DNA of 49,912 bases from Planctomycetota bacterium (lineage in GTDB: Bacteria; Planctomycetota; J058; JAJDCQ01): contig JAJDCQ010000055.1 of assembly GCA_029260755.1 (NCBI GenBank), positions 1 through 49,912 of the forward strand, given 5' to 3'. A program made the position numbers and the translations under genes. Shown here one piece after another: positions 1-8,015 of the stretch (position 1 is its first letter; each line of letters starts with the position of its first letter). Below the pieces are notes generated by a model. It did no database searches. It worked only from the letters and a program-made list of their open reading frames with translations, and was not told the DNA's origin.

Positions 1-95
1 GGGCCCGCCCCCCGCCCGCCCTGGGGGGCGTGGGGGCCGCGCGGGCGGGGCGCGCGGGTCCGCCCGCGCGCCCCGCGGCGGCGAGCGCGCCGCTC
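1..95. other. Extreme G/C low-complexity window edge
   Basis: Bases 1-95 are almost entirely G and C, in runs and CG repeats, with only two T residues in the first 65 bases. The kinase reading frame stays open but translates to Ala/Gly/Pro/Arg filler unlike any kinase C-lobe. The other window end (49827 onward) has the same character. This may be a contig-end assembly or polishing artefact rather than real sequence. Confidence 0.5.
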
Positions 96-1189
96 CGCCA
101 GGTAATCTCACCAGTGAACATCTCGAGAACGGAGACCGCCCAGGACCAGGTGTCCGTTCGACGTGATAGCTTCTCACGAGCAGCTTGCTCCGGGGAGCAG
201 TAGGCCGGCGTCAGGCCTCCGTGACTGACGATGAGGCTCTGGCCCGGCTCGTCCGGCGCGCCGAGCTCGGTGAGCAGTCCGCGAGCTCTCGCCAGCCCGA
301 AATCCGCGACCTTGGCCGTCCCGTCGGTACTCATGAGGACGTTTGCGGGCTTGACGTCCTGATGGATCACGCCGTGCTCGTGGGCGTGATGCAGGCCCCA
401 GGCGACTTGCGCTGCGATGTCGAGGATCCGCCCGAGGACGCGATGCTCCTCGCCGTCGTAGAGACGACCATCGCGGATCCAATCGAGGAGGGAGCCACCC
501 TCCATGCACTCGGAGAAGACGAGAGGGGCTCCACCGACGGTACGCACGTAGTGACAGGTCACGACGTGCGGGTGGAAGCCCAGATTGACCCACGTCTCCG
601 CCTCCCGAGCGAAACACTCCCGACCGCCGGCCACGCGGAGGAGCTCCGGCCGCGGACACTTGACCGCGAGGTCGAGATCCCAGCCGCGGTGGTGAACGCG
701 ATGGACTTCGCCCATCCCTCCCCTGCCGAGGGGACCCATGACGTCGTAGACGCCCAGGATCCTGGTACCCGTCTCCCAAGAACGTCCGCTGGTCTTCGGG
801 TCGTCCGCTCGGTCCCGATCTGGTTCGGCGGCCCGGCGGAGGGAGTGGATGATGAGCGCTTCAAGCTCACCGGAATCGACACCGATTCGCGAGGCGATGG
901 TCGTGAGGATCCGGCGCTCCCGCGAGTCGACCTCGCCATCGACGCAGGCTACGTCCACGAGCGCCTCGAGCAATTTGCGCCGCTCCGTCGAAGAACCGGG
1001 GATCGCCACCCGACGCTCGCCCGCCAGGGCCGCCTCGAGCGCAGCATCGACCGCCTCTGCCGGGAGCGCCCAGAGCCGACTGGCGCGATCCAGAATCCCT
1101 CGCTCGCTTGGGTCGATGCGGCCGTCCGCCGCCGCGATCACCGCGAACGCGCGCAGCCACTCCTCGTGTGCGTTGGATGATCCCGCCAT
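1..1189 (-). CDS. TerB-like domain plus Ser/Thr protein kinase, C-terminus cut by the window edge
   Basis: ATG at 1189, read on the minus strand to base 1 with no stop. Residues 1-115 form two similar helical segments (FAVIAAADGRIDPSER and VDVACVDGEVDSRERR), the acidic pattern of TerB-like folds. A protein kinase follows: Gly-rich loop GRGGMGEV, VAIK-type lysine K177, catalytic loop HQDVKPAN with D278, DFG D296, and PAYCSPEQ as the APE region. The catalytic motif is HQD, not HRD, so the arginine that usually reads activation-loop phosphorylation is absent. The helix after the activation segment (TDTWSWAVSVLEMFTGEITW) is typical. After about residue 360 the translation becomes Ala/Arg/Pro/Gly low complexity in the GC-only stretch at the window edge and should not be trusted. 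The gene starts 12 bases after the stop of the membrane-protein gene, so they are probably one operon. No transmembrane segment is seen. The substrate is unknown. Confidence 0.85.
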   Translation of the reverse strand, partial: MAGSSNAHEEWLRAFAVIAAADGRIDPSERGILDRASRLWALPAEAVDAALEAALAGERRVAIPGSSTERRKLLEALVDVACVDGEVDSRERRILTTIASRIGVDSGELEALIIHSLRRAAEPDRDRADDPKTSGRSWETGTRILGVYDVMGPLGRGGMGEVHRVHHRGWDLDLAVKCPRPELLRVAGGRECFAREAETWVNLGFHPHVVTCHYVRTVGGAPLVFSECMEGGSLLDWIRDGRLYDGEEHRVLGRILDIAAQVAWGLHHAHEHGVIHQDVKPANVLMSTDGTAKVADFGLARARGLLTELGAPDEPGQSLIVSHGGLTPAYCSPEQAAREKLSRRTDTWSWAVSVLEMFTGEITWRSGALAAAGRAGGPARPARAAPTPPRAGGGRA

Positions 1190-1201
1190 GGTCGCCGCGG
1201 G

Positions 1202-1852
1202 TCACGCGTCCTTGCGCGAGTTGTCGTGACAACCCTTGCTGCAGAAGCCATCACGCTGCCAGGCGAAGAACGCCTTGTTGGGTGGTTTCACCGGCTTATG
1301 GCAGCTAGGGCACCCTTGGCCGCTCGTGCTCATCCAGGAAGAGAAGCAGGACTTGGAGCAGCATCCCTCGACCTCGAAGCTCCTCGGTCGGCCGGGATCG
1401 GGAGAGAAGGCCTCTCCGCATGATCGACAGGGCGTCTTCTCCGCTTCCGTGTGCTCGACCGGTGAAGGAGCGGCGCGGGCAGGGTCGCGCGACCTGATCC
1501 TGGAGCTTCTCCGGGGGGAAAGCAGCATGCCAATCGCGCTTCCGAAGGAGGCGAGAACGGGCAGAGAGACCATCAGCACGGCCCCGACATCGTCGAGTGG
1601 CCGACCGATCAGGAGATACACGCCCCAAACGATGGGCGCCAGCGCGAAAGAACTTGCGGCGCAGACGACACCGAGCGCCGTCCGCTTCGACGACATGCCC
1701 GCATAGATCGGCGCGATCGACATCGCGACGGGCACGGCAAGGACAAGCCCGGGACCCAAGAGGCAGGGCAGCATCGTGATGAAGACGATCGCGACCCAGA
1801 AGCCGAACCTAGCGAGGCGGATCTCGCGAACCCCATCCCTCAAGTTACTCAC
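1202..1852 (-). CDS. Membrane protein with C-terminal Cys-rich, zinc-binding-type tail
   Basis: 216 aa from a GTG start at 1852. The N-terminal half holds about four hydrophobic segments (roughly residues 15-35, 38-52, 57-80 and 86-110), so it should sit in the inner membrane. The C-terminal third is soluble and carries four paired-cysteine motifs: CRSCG, CCSKSC, CPSCH and CSKGCH. This spacing suggests one or two small zinc ribbons of the treble-clef type. Such tails often bind protein or nucleic acid, but I do not recognise the family. Its stop lies 12 bases before the start of the TerB/kinase gene, which suggests co-transcription. A hairpin followed by a U run lies in its 5' leader (1871-1903). 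The reading frame has normal GC3 bias, and the opposite strand shows nothing better. Confidence 0.7.
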   Translation of the reverse strand: MSNLRDGVREIRLARFGFWVAIVFITMLPCLLGPGLVLAVPVAMSIAPIYAGMSSKRTALGVVCAASSFALAPIVWGVYLLIGRPLDDVGAVLMVSLPVLASFGSAIGMLLSPRRSSRIRSRDPARAAPSPVEHTEAEKTPCRSCGEAFSPDPGRPRSFEVEGCCSKSCFSSWMSTSGQGCPSCHKPVKPPNKAFFAWQRDGFCSKGCHDNSRKDA

Positions 1853-1870
1853 GGGTCACTCGCTCACCGA

Positions 1871-1903
1871 CAAGAAAAACGCTCGCGAATCAAAACGCGC
1901 GAG
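1871..1903 (-). terminator. Hairpin plus U-tract in the leader of the minus-strand operon
   Basis: Read on the minus strand, a 6-bp stem (CTCGCG at 1903-1898 with CGCGAG at 1887-1882) encloses a 10-base loop. It is followed after two bases by TTTTTCTT. This is an intrinsic-terminator layout, rare in DNA this rich in GC. It lies only 19-51 bases upstream of the GTG at 1852, so it could act as an attenuator of the membrane protein/kinase operon. It could instead end transcription arriving from the right. Confidence 0.5.
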
Positions 1904-2056
1904 GGCACAGTATGATATCGAAGGCCAATTCTCCAGAGAACGGTTGGAGACGGGCCATACTACTGCTCATCGCAGCGGGCCGGGGACGAGAGCGCATGTT
2001 GAGCGGGACCACGTCGCTTCCATGTAGCGCGAACGAGGGCATCCCAGAGGCCGGCC

Positions 2057-2072
2057 GGTCTGCCGGCAGACC
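2057..2072. repeat. Perfect 16-bp palindrome in an intergenic region
   Basis: GGTCTGCCGGCAGACC reads the same on both strands. It sits in the roughly 350-base stretch (1853-2202) between the minus-strand operon and the frameshifted plus-strand gene, where no convincing coding region is seen. It could be an operator for a dimeric regulator or a small hairpin; nothing more can be said from sequence. The rest of the stretch holds the leader hairpin at 1871-1903 and a locally AT-richer segment (about 1870-1930) where a promoter for the minus operon could lie. Confidence 0.4.
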
Positions 2073-2202
2073 CGCTCTAGGTCGTCGTCGGTCTGCTCGC
2101 CGGTGCCGCGGTGCCCTGGTTGCCAGTCTCGGCTCCGCAGTTGCGCGCATCGGCACACCGTGTCATCCGCTGCCGCCTCCCTCAACGGGTACCGTCAACC
2201 GC

Positions 2203-2897
2203 ATGTCCCAACCGAGTCCTCCCCCGGGACCTTCTGATCGAGCTCCTCGAGCTCGGCGGGACCGCCCGTCCGTCAGGAAGGGGTAGAAGAAGCGGCGCTT
2301 TTCAGGGCGACCGAGCAGCGGGGGAGACTCGGCCGGGAGCTCGTAACCGAGCTCAACCGGATCGACGGCTGTCGGATCAACTCTACGCACTCGACCAGCC
2401 GGCCCCGCCCGACCCTCGAGCACGCCTGGGAGGCGGCGACCTCCGTCGAACGACTCGTAGGCCGACTCGAGCTCATCGCCGAAAGTCGCTCGTGGAACTC
2501 CGCCGCCAAGCGATGCGCGCCGCCTCGAAGGGCCCGCCGCTGCCGGTCGACCTCGTCTCGACCGGACCACCCAGCGGGGGCGTTCGAAGACCTCCTCACC
2601 ACGCCCGACCGGCGCGTCCTCGTCGTCGTCGTCGACGGAGAGGCGGACCAGGGACACGACCACTTCGAGCAGGTGATGGCGTGGCTCCTCCAGACTTGCG
2701 AGTCGAAGGCCGCCGTCCGCGCCCGCGGACCGAAGTCGACCACGCCCGGCGCCGCCGACCCCGACGGGACCGCAGCGACGGTCCCCGCCCGCCGCGCTTC
2801 GGCCCCGCGCCGCTCGTCGTGGCTTCGCTCTCGTCTTGGTTGGCAAAACCGGGTCACCTCGCGCGAGATCCGCCAGCATGGCGGATGCCTCCTCTGA
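2203..2897 (+). pseudogene. Frameshifted hypothetical gene
   Basis: A plausible start ATG at 2203 runs in one frame until a TAG at 2284. One extra G in the preceding four-G run would carry it into another frame that stays open to 2897. That frame looks like real protein: a helical, charged segment (about 2283-2480, including RLGRELVTELNRID and SVERLVGRLELIAESR), then a hydrophobic strand followed by acidic residues (TTPDRRVLVVVVDGEADQ, about 2602-2655) and a helix. Between the two good segments (about 2480-2590) a third frame reads equally well, so a second pair of shifts is possible. I do not recognise the family. It is either a decayed gene or a real one broken by sequencing error at the homopolymer. 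It converges on the MoxR gene. Confidence 0.4.
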
Positions 2898-2946
2898 AGC
2901 CTCCAAATCACGACCGTGTTCCGACGCCCCGCGCCGCGCGGGGCCC

Positions 2947-2967
2947 GGGACGCCCGCCGGGCGTCCC
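2947..2967. terminator. Strong hairpin between two convergent genes
   Basis: GGGACGCCC and GGGCGTCCC form a perfect 9-bp GC stem around a 3-base loop. It lies 3 bases beyond the TAA stop (2971-2973) of the minus-strand MoxR gene and about 50 bases after the end of the plus-strand relic. There is no U-tract, so it may work as a bidirectional or Rho-assisted terminator, or as a 3' stabiliser. Confidence 0.45.
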
Positions 2968-2970
2968 TCC

Positions 2971-3771
2971 TTACTGCAGCGACGCGCGGAGCTTTGCAGC
3001 GGAGTGCGCGTCGTCGTCGGTGATGAACTTGTTCACGAAGCTCACCTCCGCCGCGGGTCGGTCCTCGAGGCCGTTGCGGCGGAGCCGGACGTACTGGTCG
3101 ACCGACCGGTAGCCGAGCCGGATCTTGACCTTGTCGTTCTCGTGGTGGGTGAGCTCGGCGTAGTCGGCCCAGAGATCGAGCGCCCGGTCGCGGAGCTCGG
3201 GGTCGAGGTCGTGTCGAGCGTCGAGGAGCTTCGCGAGCTCCTCGCGCCCGAGGCAGGGCACCTCGAGGATCACGAACCCGTCGTAGAGGGCTTGGGCGAC
3301 CTCGCCCCGACGGTAGCAGCCGAGCGTCTCGGGGTTGCTCGTCGCGACGAGGCGAAAGCCCTTGGGGATCTCGTGTGTCTCACCGGTGATCGGGTTCGTG
3401 ATGGTGTCGTGCCCGCGCAGACCCAGGAGGTGGGCGCGCGCCTCGAGCGGGACGAGGTTGAGCTCCTCGACGACCAGGAGCGCGCCGCGGCGCAGCGCCC
3501 TCGGCAGCGGGCCGTCGGCGAACCGGGTCTCGCCCGAGACGAGGGTGTAAAGCCCCCAGATGTGGCTCATGTCCGTCTCGGGCGTCCCCTGGAGAGTCTC
3601 CGCCTCGGCGTTCGTGATCTCGCGGGCGGCTTCCCGGGCCCAGGTCGTCTTCCCGGTGCCGGGTTCGCCCACGAGCATCACGAGGCGTTCGGTCTTCAGC
3701 ATGAGCCAGGCCGTGCGGTGCCACGGCATCGCCACGAACGGCTCGACGTCGGTTCGAACGATCACGGTCAC
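2971..3771 (-). CDS. MoxR/CbbQ-type AAA+ ATPase
   Basis: 266 aa from a GTG start at 3771, with GGGAG close upstream. Walker A is GEPGTGKTT (K41). The Walker B position reads LLVVEEL (residues 98-104), with Glu where the usual Asp precedes Glu. Sensor 1 is LVATSNPE. The short region before the P-loop and the single AAA+ module fit the MoxR/CbbQ/NirQ class. These are ATP-driven remodellers that normally act with a VWA-domain protein. The likely partner is the divergent gene at 4086-5525. No membrane segment is seen, so it should be cytoplasmic. It ends at a GC hairpin (2947-2967). The nearby trypsin and caspase genes make a conflict or quality-control module more likely than a metabolic cofactor-insertion role, but that is inference. 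Confidence 0.85.
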   Translation of the reverse strand: MTVIVRTDVEPFVAMPWHRTAWLMLKTERLVMLVGEPGTGKTTWAREAAREITNAEAETLQGTPETDMSHIWGLYTLVSGETRFADGPLPRALRRGALLVVEELNLVPLEARAHLLGLRGHDTITNPITGETHEIPKGFRLVATSNPETLGCYRRGEVAQALYDGFVILEVPCLGREELAKLLDARHDLDPELRDRALDLWADYAELTHHENDKVKIRLGYRSVDQYVRLRRNGLEDRPAAEVSFVNKFITDDDAHSAAKLRASLQ

Positions 3772-4085
3772 GCTCTCCCGGCCCCGAAGCCGAAGCGCCG
3801 GAGCCCTCTCGAGCCTTTCGGCTCGGCCTCTGTCGAATGCGCGACCGGCACCGTCCGCTTGCCCGCCGCCGCCGGGAAGGACGGCCGACGCGGCACTCCA
3901 TTACCTGGCATTCGGAGTGCGCCTCCGGCTGATCGTGCGTAGCTCCGCACCCCGCTGGCTGGCATGACCGCGATGCAGGGTTCGGCGGCGTGCGTGAAGC
4001 GTCCTTGGCGGTAATGGTCGTCGCCCGGATCCGTCCTCTCCTTGAGAGTCGGGTGGTCGCTGTCCCCGAGGAAGAGAGGTCGACA
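3772..4085. promoter_or_regulatory. Divergent intergenic region between the MoxR and VWA-like genes
   Basis: About 310 bases separate the two divergent starts, so promoters for both should be here. I see no confident -35/-10 pair. A small perfect hairpin (CGAGCC, loop TTTC, GGCTCG) lies near 3812-3827. An in-frame GTG at 3990 could extend the plus-strand protein, but the ATG at 4086 has a better ribosome site. Confidence 0.35.
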
Positions 4086-5525
4086 ATGAAGAACGGTATC
4101 GGCGAGCTTCGCGGCCAGTCGGAGCGCGCGCTCGGGCTGCTCGCCTCCTGGGTGGCCGGGCGGAGCGTCGGGGTGGTGGTCTCGGATCGCCTCCGGAGCC
4201 GGGCGGTCCTCGCAATGGAGCAGCGGCTCCTCTTCCTCGATCCCGCGCGGTGCGGCCTGCAAGACCTCGTCCTGCTCGCTCCGCTCGTCCGTCACCGGCG
4301 CGTCGTGAAGGAGCGGTTCCGCCGGTCCGCGGTTCCCGCCGAGACCGTCGAGCGCTGGGTCGAGCGGTCCCGGGCGACGCTCGCGCGGCGATCCCCGGGC
4401 CTCGGTCGCTTCCTCGACGACCGCCTCGGCGCAGAGGCGACGAGCGCGGGGGAGGCGGAGCCGCGGGCGACCGTCACCTGGCGCGAGGTCGCCCTCGAGC
4501 GGCTCTCGCAGCTCTCCGGCCTGCCCGATGGCTTCGTCGGTCTCACCGACGTCGACCTCGACGGCATCGAGCAGGACCTCGACGGGATCGCCGAGCGGCT
4601 CGCCGCGGCCGAGGGGGATCTCCGCTTCACGCCCGAGCTACGCGAGATGCCCTCCTTCGAGATCCCCGGACATCTCCACGTCCACGACGCATCCACACGC
4701 TGGGATGCTGTCCTCGAGACGATTCGGTCGGTCGAGCGCCCCGCGCGCGACATCGAGCGCTGCTACCGGGCGAAGGCGAGCGGAGTCGCGCCCGCGCGCA
4801 CCCGCCGGCGTCGCCCCTTCGGGTCACGCCTCGACGCGCAGCGGCTCCACGCCGCGCACGTCGCCGCGCGGCACGGCCGACCCGCGGCCGTCTTCGCGCC
4901 GAGCCCGCGGGAGGACGATGGCGTTTTCCGCCCCGAGCAACACATGGTGCTCATCGGAGTCGACCTGCGTTGCCTGCGTCGGGATGAGTCGCGCCGCGCG
5001 ACGTTCCGGATGAACCTGCTGTTCATGCTCGTTCGCGCCTACGAGCGGCTCGGGATCGACCAGATCGTGATGACCTTCTGCGACCGGATCATCTCGCTCC
5101 CGGACGGGCGCGACGTCTACCTCCACATGCCGATTCTGTTGAAGGACGTGGACGAGCCGATCGACCGCCGCGTCTGGATGCGCCTCGACCGGGCGTGGCA
5201 ACGCCACACCGCCCTGCCGGCGCGCTCGTCGAGCTTCCAGCCGATCCAGGTCCGGACGCTCCTCGATCGGCTGCGCGAGAGCCCGCGGGCCGGTTCGTAT
5301 CGTTTCTTCGGCCTCGACTACTTCAGCCTCGACCACCTCCACCCTAGCGAGTCGCGCGGGGAGTACTTCTCGCGCGTCGCCCACGCCGTCGACGCCGAGC
5401 TCGCCACCGCGCGCCGCGACCTGCCGGGCGAGTGGTCGTACGCAACCTACCTCCCGAAGGCCGTGACCGATCGGGCCCCGAAGGGTAGCATCGTGCGCGA
5501 CCTGGGATTCCCCGGGGACGTCTGA
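4086..5525 (+). CDS. Probable VWA-like partner protein of the MoxR ATPase
   Basis: 479 aa from the ATG at 4086, chosen because AGAGAGG lies about 7 bases upstream; an in-frame GTG at 3990 would add 32 poorly structured residues. The N-terminal 250 residues are mainly charged helices. The C-terminal part (about residues 280-470) has the alternating strand/helix layout of a VWA-type fold (HMVLIGVDLRCL, IDQIVMTFCDRI). The metal-site DxSxS motif is replaced by DLRCL, so I see no intact MIDAS. The assignment rests mainly on the divergent MoxR neighbour, because MoxR and VWA proteins are a well-known pair. No signal peptide or membrane helix is seen, so it should be cytoplasmic. The trypsin and caspase genes follow on the same strand, but the trypsin has its own probable promoter. 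Confidence 0.5.
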   Translation: MKNGIGELRGQSERALGLLASWVAGRSVGVVVSDRLRSRAVLAMEQRLLFLDPARCGLQDLVLLAPLVRHRRVVKERFRRSAVPAETVERWVERSRATLARRSPGLGRFLDDRLGAEATSAGEAEPRATVTWREVALERLSQLSGLPDGFVGLTDVDLDGIEQDLDGIAERLAAAEGDLRFTPELREMPSFEIPGHLHVHDASTRWDAVLETIRSVERPARDIERCYRAKASGVAPARTRRRRPFGSRLDAQRLHAAHVAARHGRPAAVFAPSPREDDGVFRPEQHMVLIGVDLRCLRRDESRRATFRMNLLFMLVRAYERLGIDQIVMTFCDRIISLPDGRDVYLHMPILLKDVDEPIDRRVWMRLDRAWQRHTALPARSSSFQPIQVRTLLDRLRESPRAGSYRFFGLDYFSLDHLHPSESRGEYFSRVAHAVDAELATARRDLPGEWSYATYLPKAVTDRAPKGSIVRDLGFPGDV

Positions 5526-5557
5526 TCACCCCGCACGGCTCGAGGGGTCTGTCAAGC

Positions 5558-5586
5558 TTGCCCCCCGGACCGAGTTTCACTAAAAG
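5558..5586 (+). promoter_or_regulatory. Predicted sigma70-type promoter for the protease operon
   Basis: TTGCCC (5558-5563) and TAAAAG (5581-5586) are separated by 17 bases. They lie about 40 bases upstream of the trypsin-like gene, in a 102-base gap. The -10 region is one of the few AT-rich stretches nearby. Confidence 0.45.
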
Positions 5587-5627
5587 GTGACGTTCGGTAA
5601 TCGTCCACCTGAGAGAGGGAGCCCTCC

Positions 5628-8009
5628 GTGACCCGCTCGATCCGCCGCTCCGCCACCGCCACTCTGACCGCGGCGGCCGGCCTGCTCTGCCTTCTCGCCG
5701 TCGGCTCGAGCGGGCTCGAAGCCCGGGAGCGCACGCCTCGCGAGGAAGACGACGACGAGGCCCCCCGTAAGGAGCGGCCGGTCCGGCGCGTCCCGGCCGT
5801 CGGGGTCGGGTCGTTCTCGCCGAACCTGAAGCCGCGCAGCGCGGGGCTCACAGCCGGCGGCAAGGGCGACGTCCGCAAAGTCTACCGCGAGGTCGCTCCG
5901 GCGGTCGTGCTGATCCGGGCTCTCGACGGTCACGGCACCGGCGTGATCATCGATGCGGATGACGGCTGGATCCTGACGAACGACCACGTCATCGCCGAGG
6001 CGGAGCGCGAAGGCTACGAGCTGAAGGTCAAGGTGCTCCGCGGCCGGCTCGGCGAGGCGGGGATCATGGAGCCGGTCGAGAGCTACCTCGACGCCTATGT
6101 CCACAAGCGGAGCCGCGACTACGACCTCGCCGTCGTCAAGCTCGTCGACCCGCCGGACGACCTCGTCGCGATTCGGCTCGCCCGCCCGGACGCCGCGACG
6201 CCGGGGGAGCCGGCCACCTCGGTCGGCCACGCCGGCGTCGGCCTGCTCTGGGCAATCAAGGACGGCGAGATCGCCTCGATCGGCAAGATCGCCGACTCGC
6301 ACGCGCTCGTGAAGATGCTCAGGGACTCCACAGAGCCGTTGCACCAGGCGCAGGTGCAGGCGCTACTCCGCGGCAACTTCGGTCTCGTCATCCAGACCAC
6401 CTGCCCGATCGCCCAGGGCGACAGCGGTGGTCCGCTCGTCAACCGAAGGAGCGAGCTGATCGGTCTCAACTCGTTCGGCATCGGCGAGCGCGCCTTCTTC
6501 CACGTCCACATCGCGGAGATCCGGAAGTTCCTCGCCGAGATTCCCGCCGTGCCCCTCCGCGCCCTTCCCCATCCCTGGGAGGGCGCGCGTCAGGCCGAGC
6601 CGGAGACGGCCGACCTCGACGGCGATGGCGTCCCCGAGGTGCTCGAGCTGACGCGCCGAGACGGCCGCGCGATCCTCTTCGATCTCGACCAGGACACCGA
6701 CGGGGAGTCCCTCTCCGACATCGGCGAGCTCGTCGCGACGAAGGGCTTCGACGCTGAGCTCGCCCTCGTCGAGACGGCCGGCCTCCCGACGCATGTCTGG
6801 TACGACACCGACGGCGACGGCCATCTCGACCTGCTTCTGGCGAGCTCCGCCGAACGCGTCGGCGAGCTCGAGCAGGCGCTCCGAATCCCGAAGTCGGGGG
6901 CGCCCGAGCCGACCGGCGAGATCGCCGCGGGCAAGATCCTCCGGGCGAGCCTCCTTCCGAAGTCCCAAAGGACACGCTTCGCGAAGACGGCGGGCCGGCT
7001 CTTCGGCCCCGACCTCCTCGACCAATCGGGGCTCCCGGCGGAGCTCCCGAACCCGTTCGCCGGCGCGGTCTTCGTCGGCGCCACCAGCGACGACGACGAT
7101 GACGGTCACGTCGACCAGGTGATCCTTCAGGGCCTCGACGGCCTGCGCGTCCTCGTCGATCTCGACGGCGAGACGCTCGATCCGCTCGGCACGCTCTCCG
7201 AGGACGAAGTGCCCGACGCCGTCGCCGAGCTCGTCGCGGCGAAGAAGCTCGACGTGGAGATCGCGTTCGTCATCACCGCGAGCGACATCCACGTTTTCTA
7301 CGACCGCGACGACGACGGCCGCTTCGACCTCGTCGTCGCGGGGAGCGAGGCGCACTCGCTCACGGCGGCGAAGGCCTGGGAGATCGGCGAGGACGGCACG
7401 GCGACCGCGGCCGCCGGCTTCGCCGGCAGGAAGCTCTTCCGCCCCGGGTTGCTCCGGACCGAGGCGATGGCTGCGCGCTGCGGCGAGGTTCTCGCCGGGC
7501 ACCTCCCGTCAGGGGCCCTCGCCTCCGACGAGGGCGCGAGGTCGTTCCCCGAGCGCGCCCCGCAGGAGAGCTTCGGCGTCCGCCTCCACGAGATCGGCGG
7601 CGGCCTCGTCCTCGACGCGCAGGGGCCGAGCCGCCACGTCCTGGTCCTCGATGTCGACGCCGACACCCTCGGCGAGGGCGAAGCGCCCGACGCGGCCGAC
7701 GCCGAGGTTCTCCTCGCCGATGGCCGCGTCGAGGCCGAGGTCGTCTGGGTTCACTCTGACGGCTGGGAGTGGGTCTTCTACGACACCGACGGCGACGGAG
7801 CGCTCGACACCGTCCTCTTCACCTCGACCCCCGGCGCCGGGGAAGCCGAGGTCGGCTACCGCATCGCGGCCTCGGGCGAGGCGCGGGTCGATCCGGCCCT
7901 CGAGGGGAAGAAGCTCATCACGCCGAGCCTCGTCGAGGGCGACGAGCTCGCCGCCTCGGTCCGAGCCGTGGCGAGCGGGATCTTCGACGCGCGCGCGATC
8001 GGCGAGTAG
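5628..8009 (+). CDS. Secreted trypsin-like serine protease with DxDGDG-type repeats
   Basis: 793 aa from a GTG start, with GAGAGAGGGA about 8 bases upstream. Residues 1-30 are a basic start plus hydrophobic core (signal peptide). An acidic linker leads to a trypsin/HtrA-type protease domain, with the complete triad H120 (TNDHVIA), D166 (RDYDLAVVKL) and S266 (GDSGGPL). No PDZ domain is seen. Residues 330-793 contain spaced acidic repeats of the calcium-binding or FG-GAP type, such as DLDGDGVPE, DTDGDGHLD, DDDDDGHVD, DRDDDGRFD and DTDGDGALD, each next to a beta-rich segment. The tail may be a calcium-stabilised propeller or a chain of small beta units. It should act in the envelope or outside the cell. 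The caspase-like gene starts 6 bases after its stop, so both are probably one transcript. A role as processing protease or effector is inferred. Confidence 0.85.
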   Translation: MTRSIRRSATATLTAAAGLLCLLAVGSSGLEARERTPREEDDDEAPRKERPVRRVPAVGVGSFSPNLKPRSAGLTAGGKGDVRKVYREVAPAVVLIRALDGHGTGVIIDADDGWILTNDHVIAEAEREGYELKVKVLRGRLGEAGIMEPVESYLDAYVHKRSRDYDLAVVKLVDPPDDLVAIRLARPDAATPGEPATSVGHAGVGLLWAIKDGEIASIGKIADSHALVKMLRDSTEPLHQAQVQALLRGNFGLVIQTTCPIAQGDSGGPLVNRRSELIGLNSFGIGERAFFHVHIAEIRKFLAEIPAVPLRALPHPWEGARQAEPETADLDGDGVPEVLELTRRDGRAILFDLDQDTDGESLSDIGELVATKGFDAELALVETAGLPTHVWYDTDGDGHLDLLLASSAERVGELEQALRIPKSGAPEPTGEIAAGKILRASLLPKSQRTRFAKTAGRLFGPDLLDQSGLPAELPNPFAGAVFVGATSDDDDDGHVDQVILQGLDGLRVLVDLDGETLDPLGTLSEDEVPDAVAELVAAKKLDVEIAFVITASDIHVFYDRDDDGRFDLVVAGSEAHSLTAAKAWEIGEDGTATAAAGFAGRKLFRPGLLRTEAMAARCGEVLAGHLPSGALASDEGARSFPERAPQESFGVRLHEIGGGLVLDAQGPSRHVLVLDVDADTLGEGEAPDAADAEVLLADGRVEAEVVWVHSDGWEWVFYDTDGDGALDTVLFTSTPGAGEAEVGYRIAASGEARVDPALEGKKLITPSLVEGDELAASVRAVASGIFDARAIGE

Positions 8010-8015
8010 CCCCCG

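Noticed and set aside
2163..2906. A 247-residue minus-strand gene
   Set aside because: The plus-strand frame over the same bases has better protein character and GC3; the minus product is low complexity.
3768..4295. A minus-strand gene between MoxR and VWA-like genes
   Set aside because: It overlaps the start of the supported plus-strand gene and has no fold or ribosome site.
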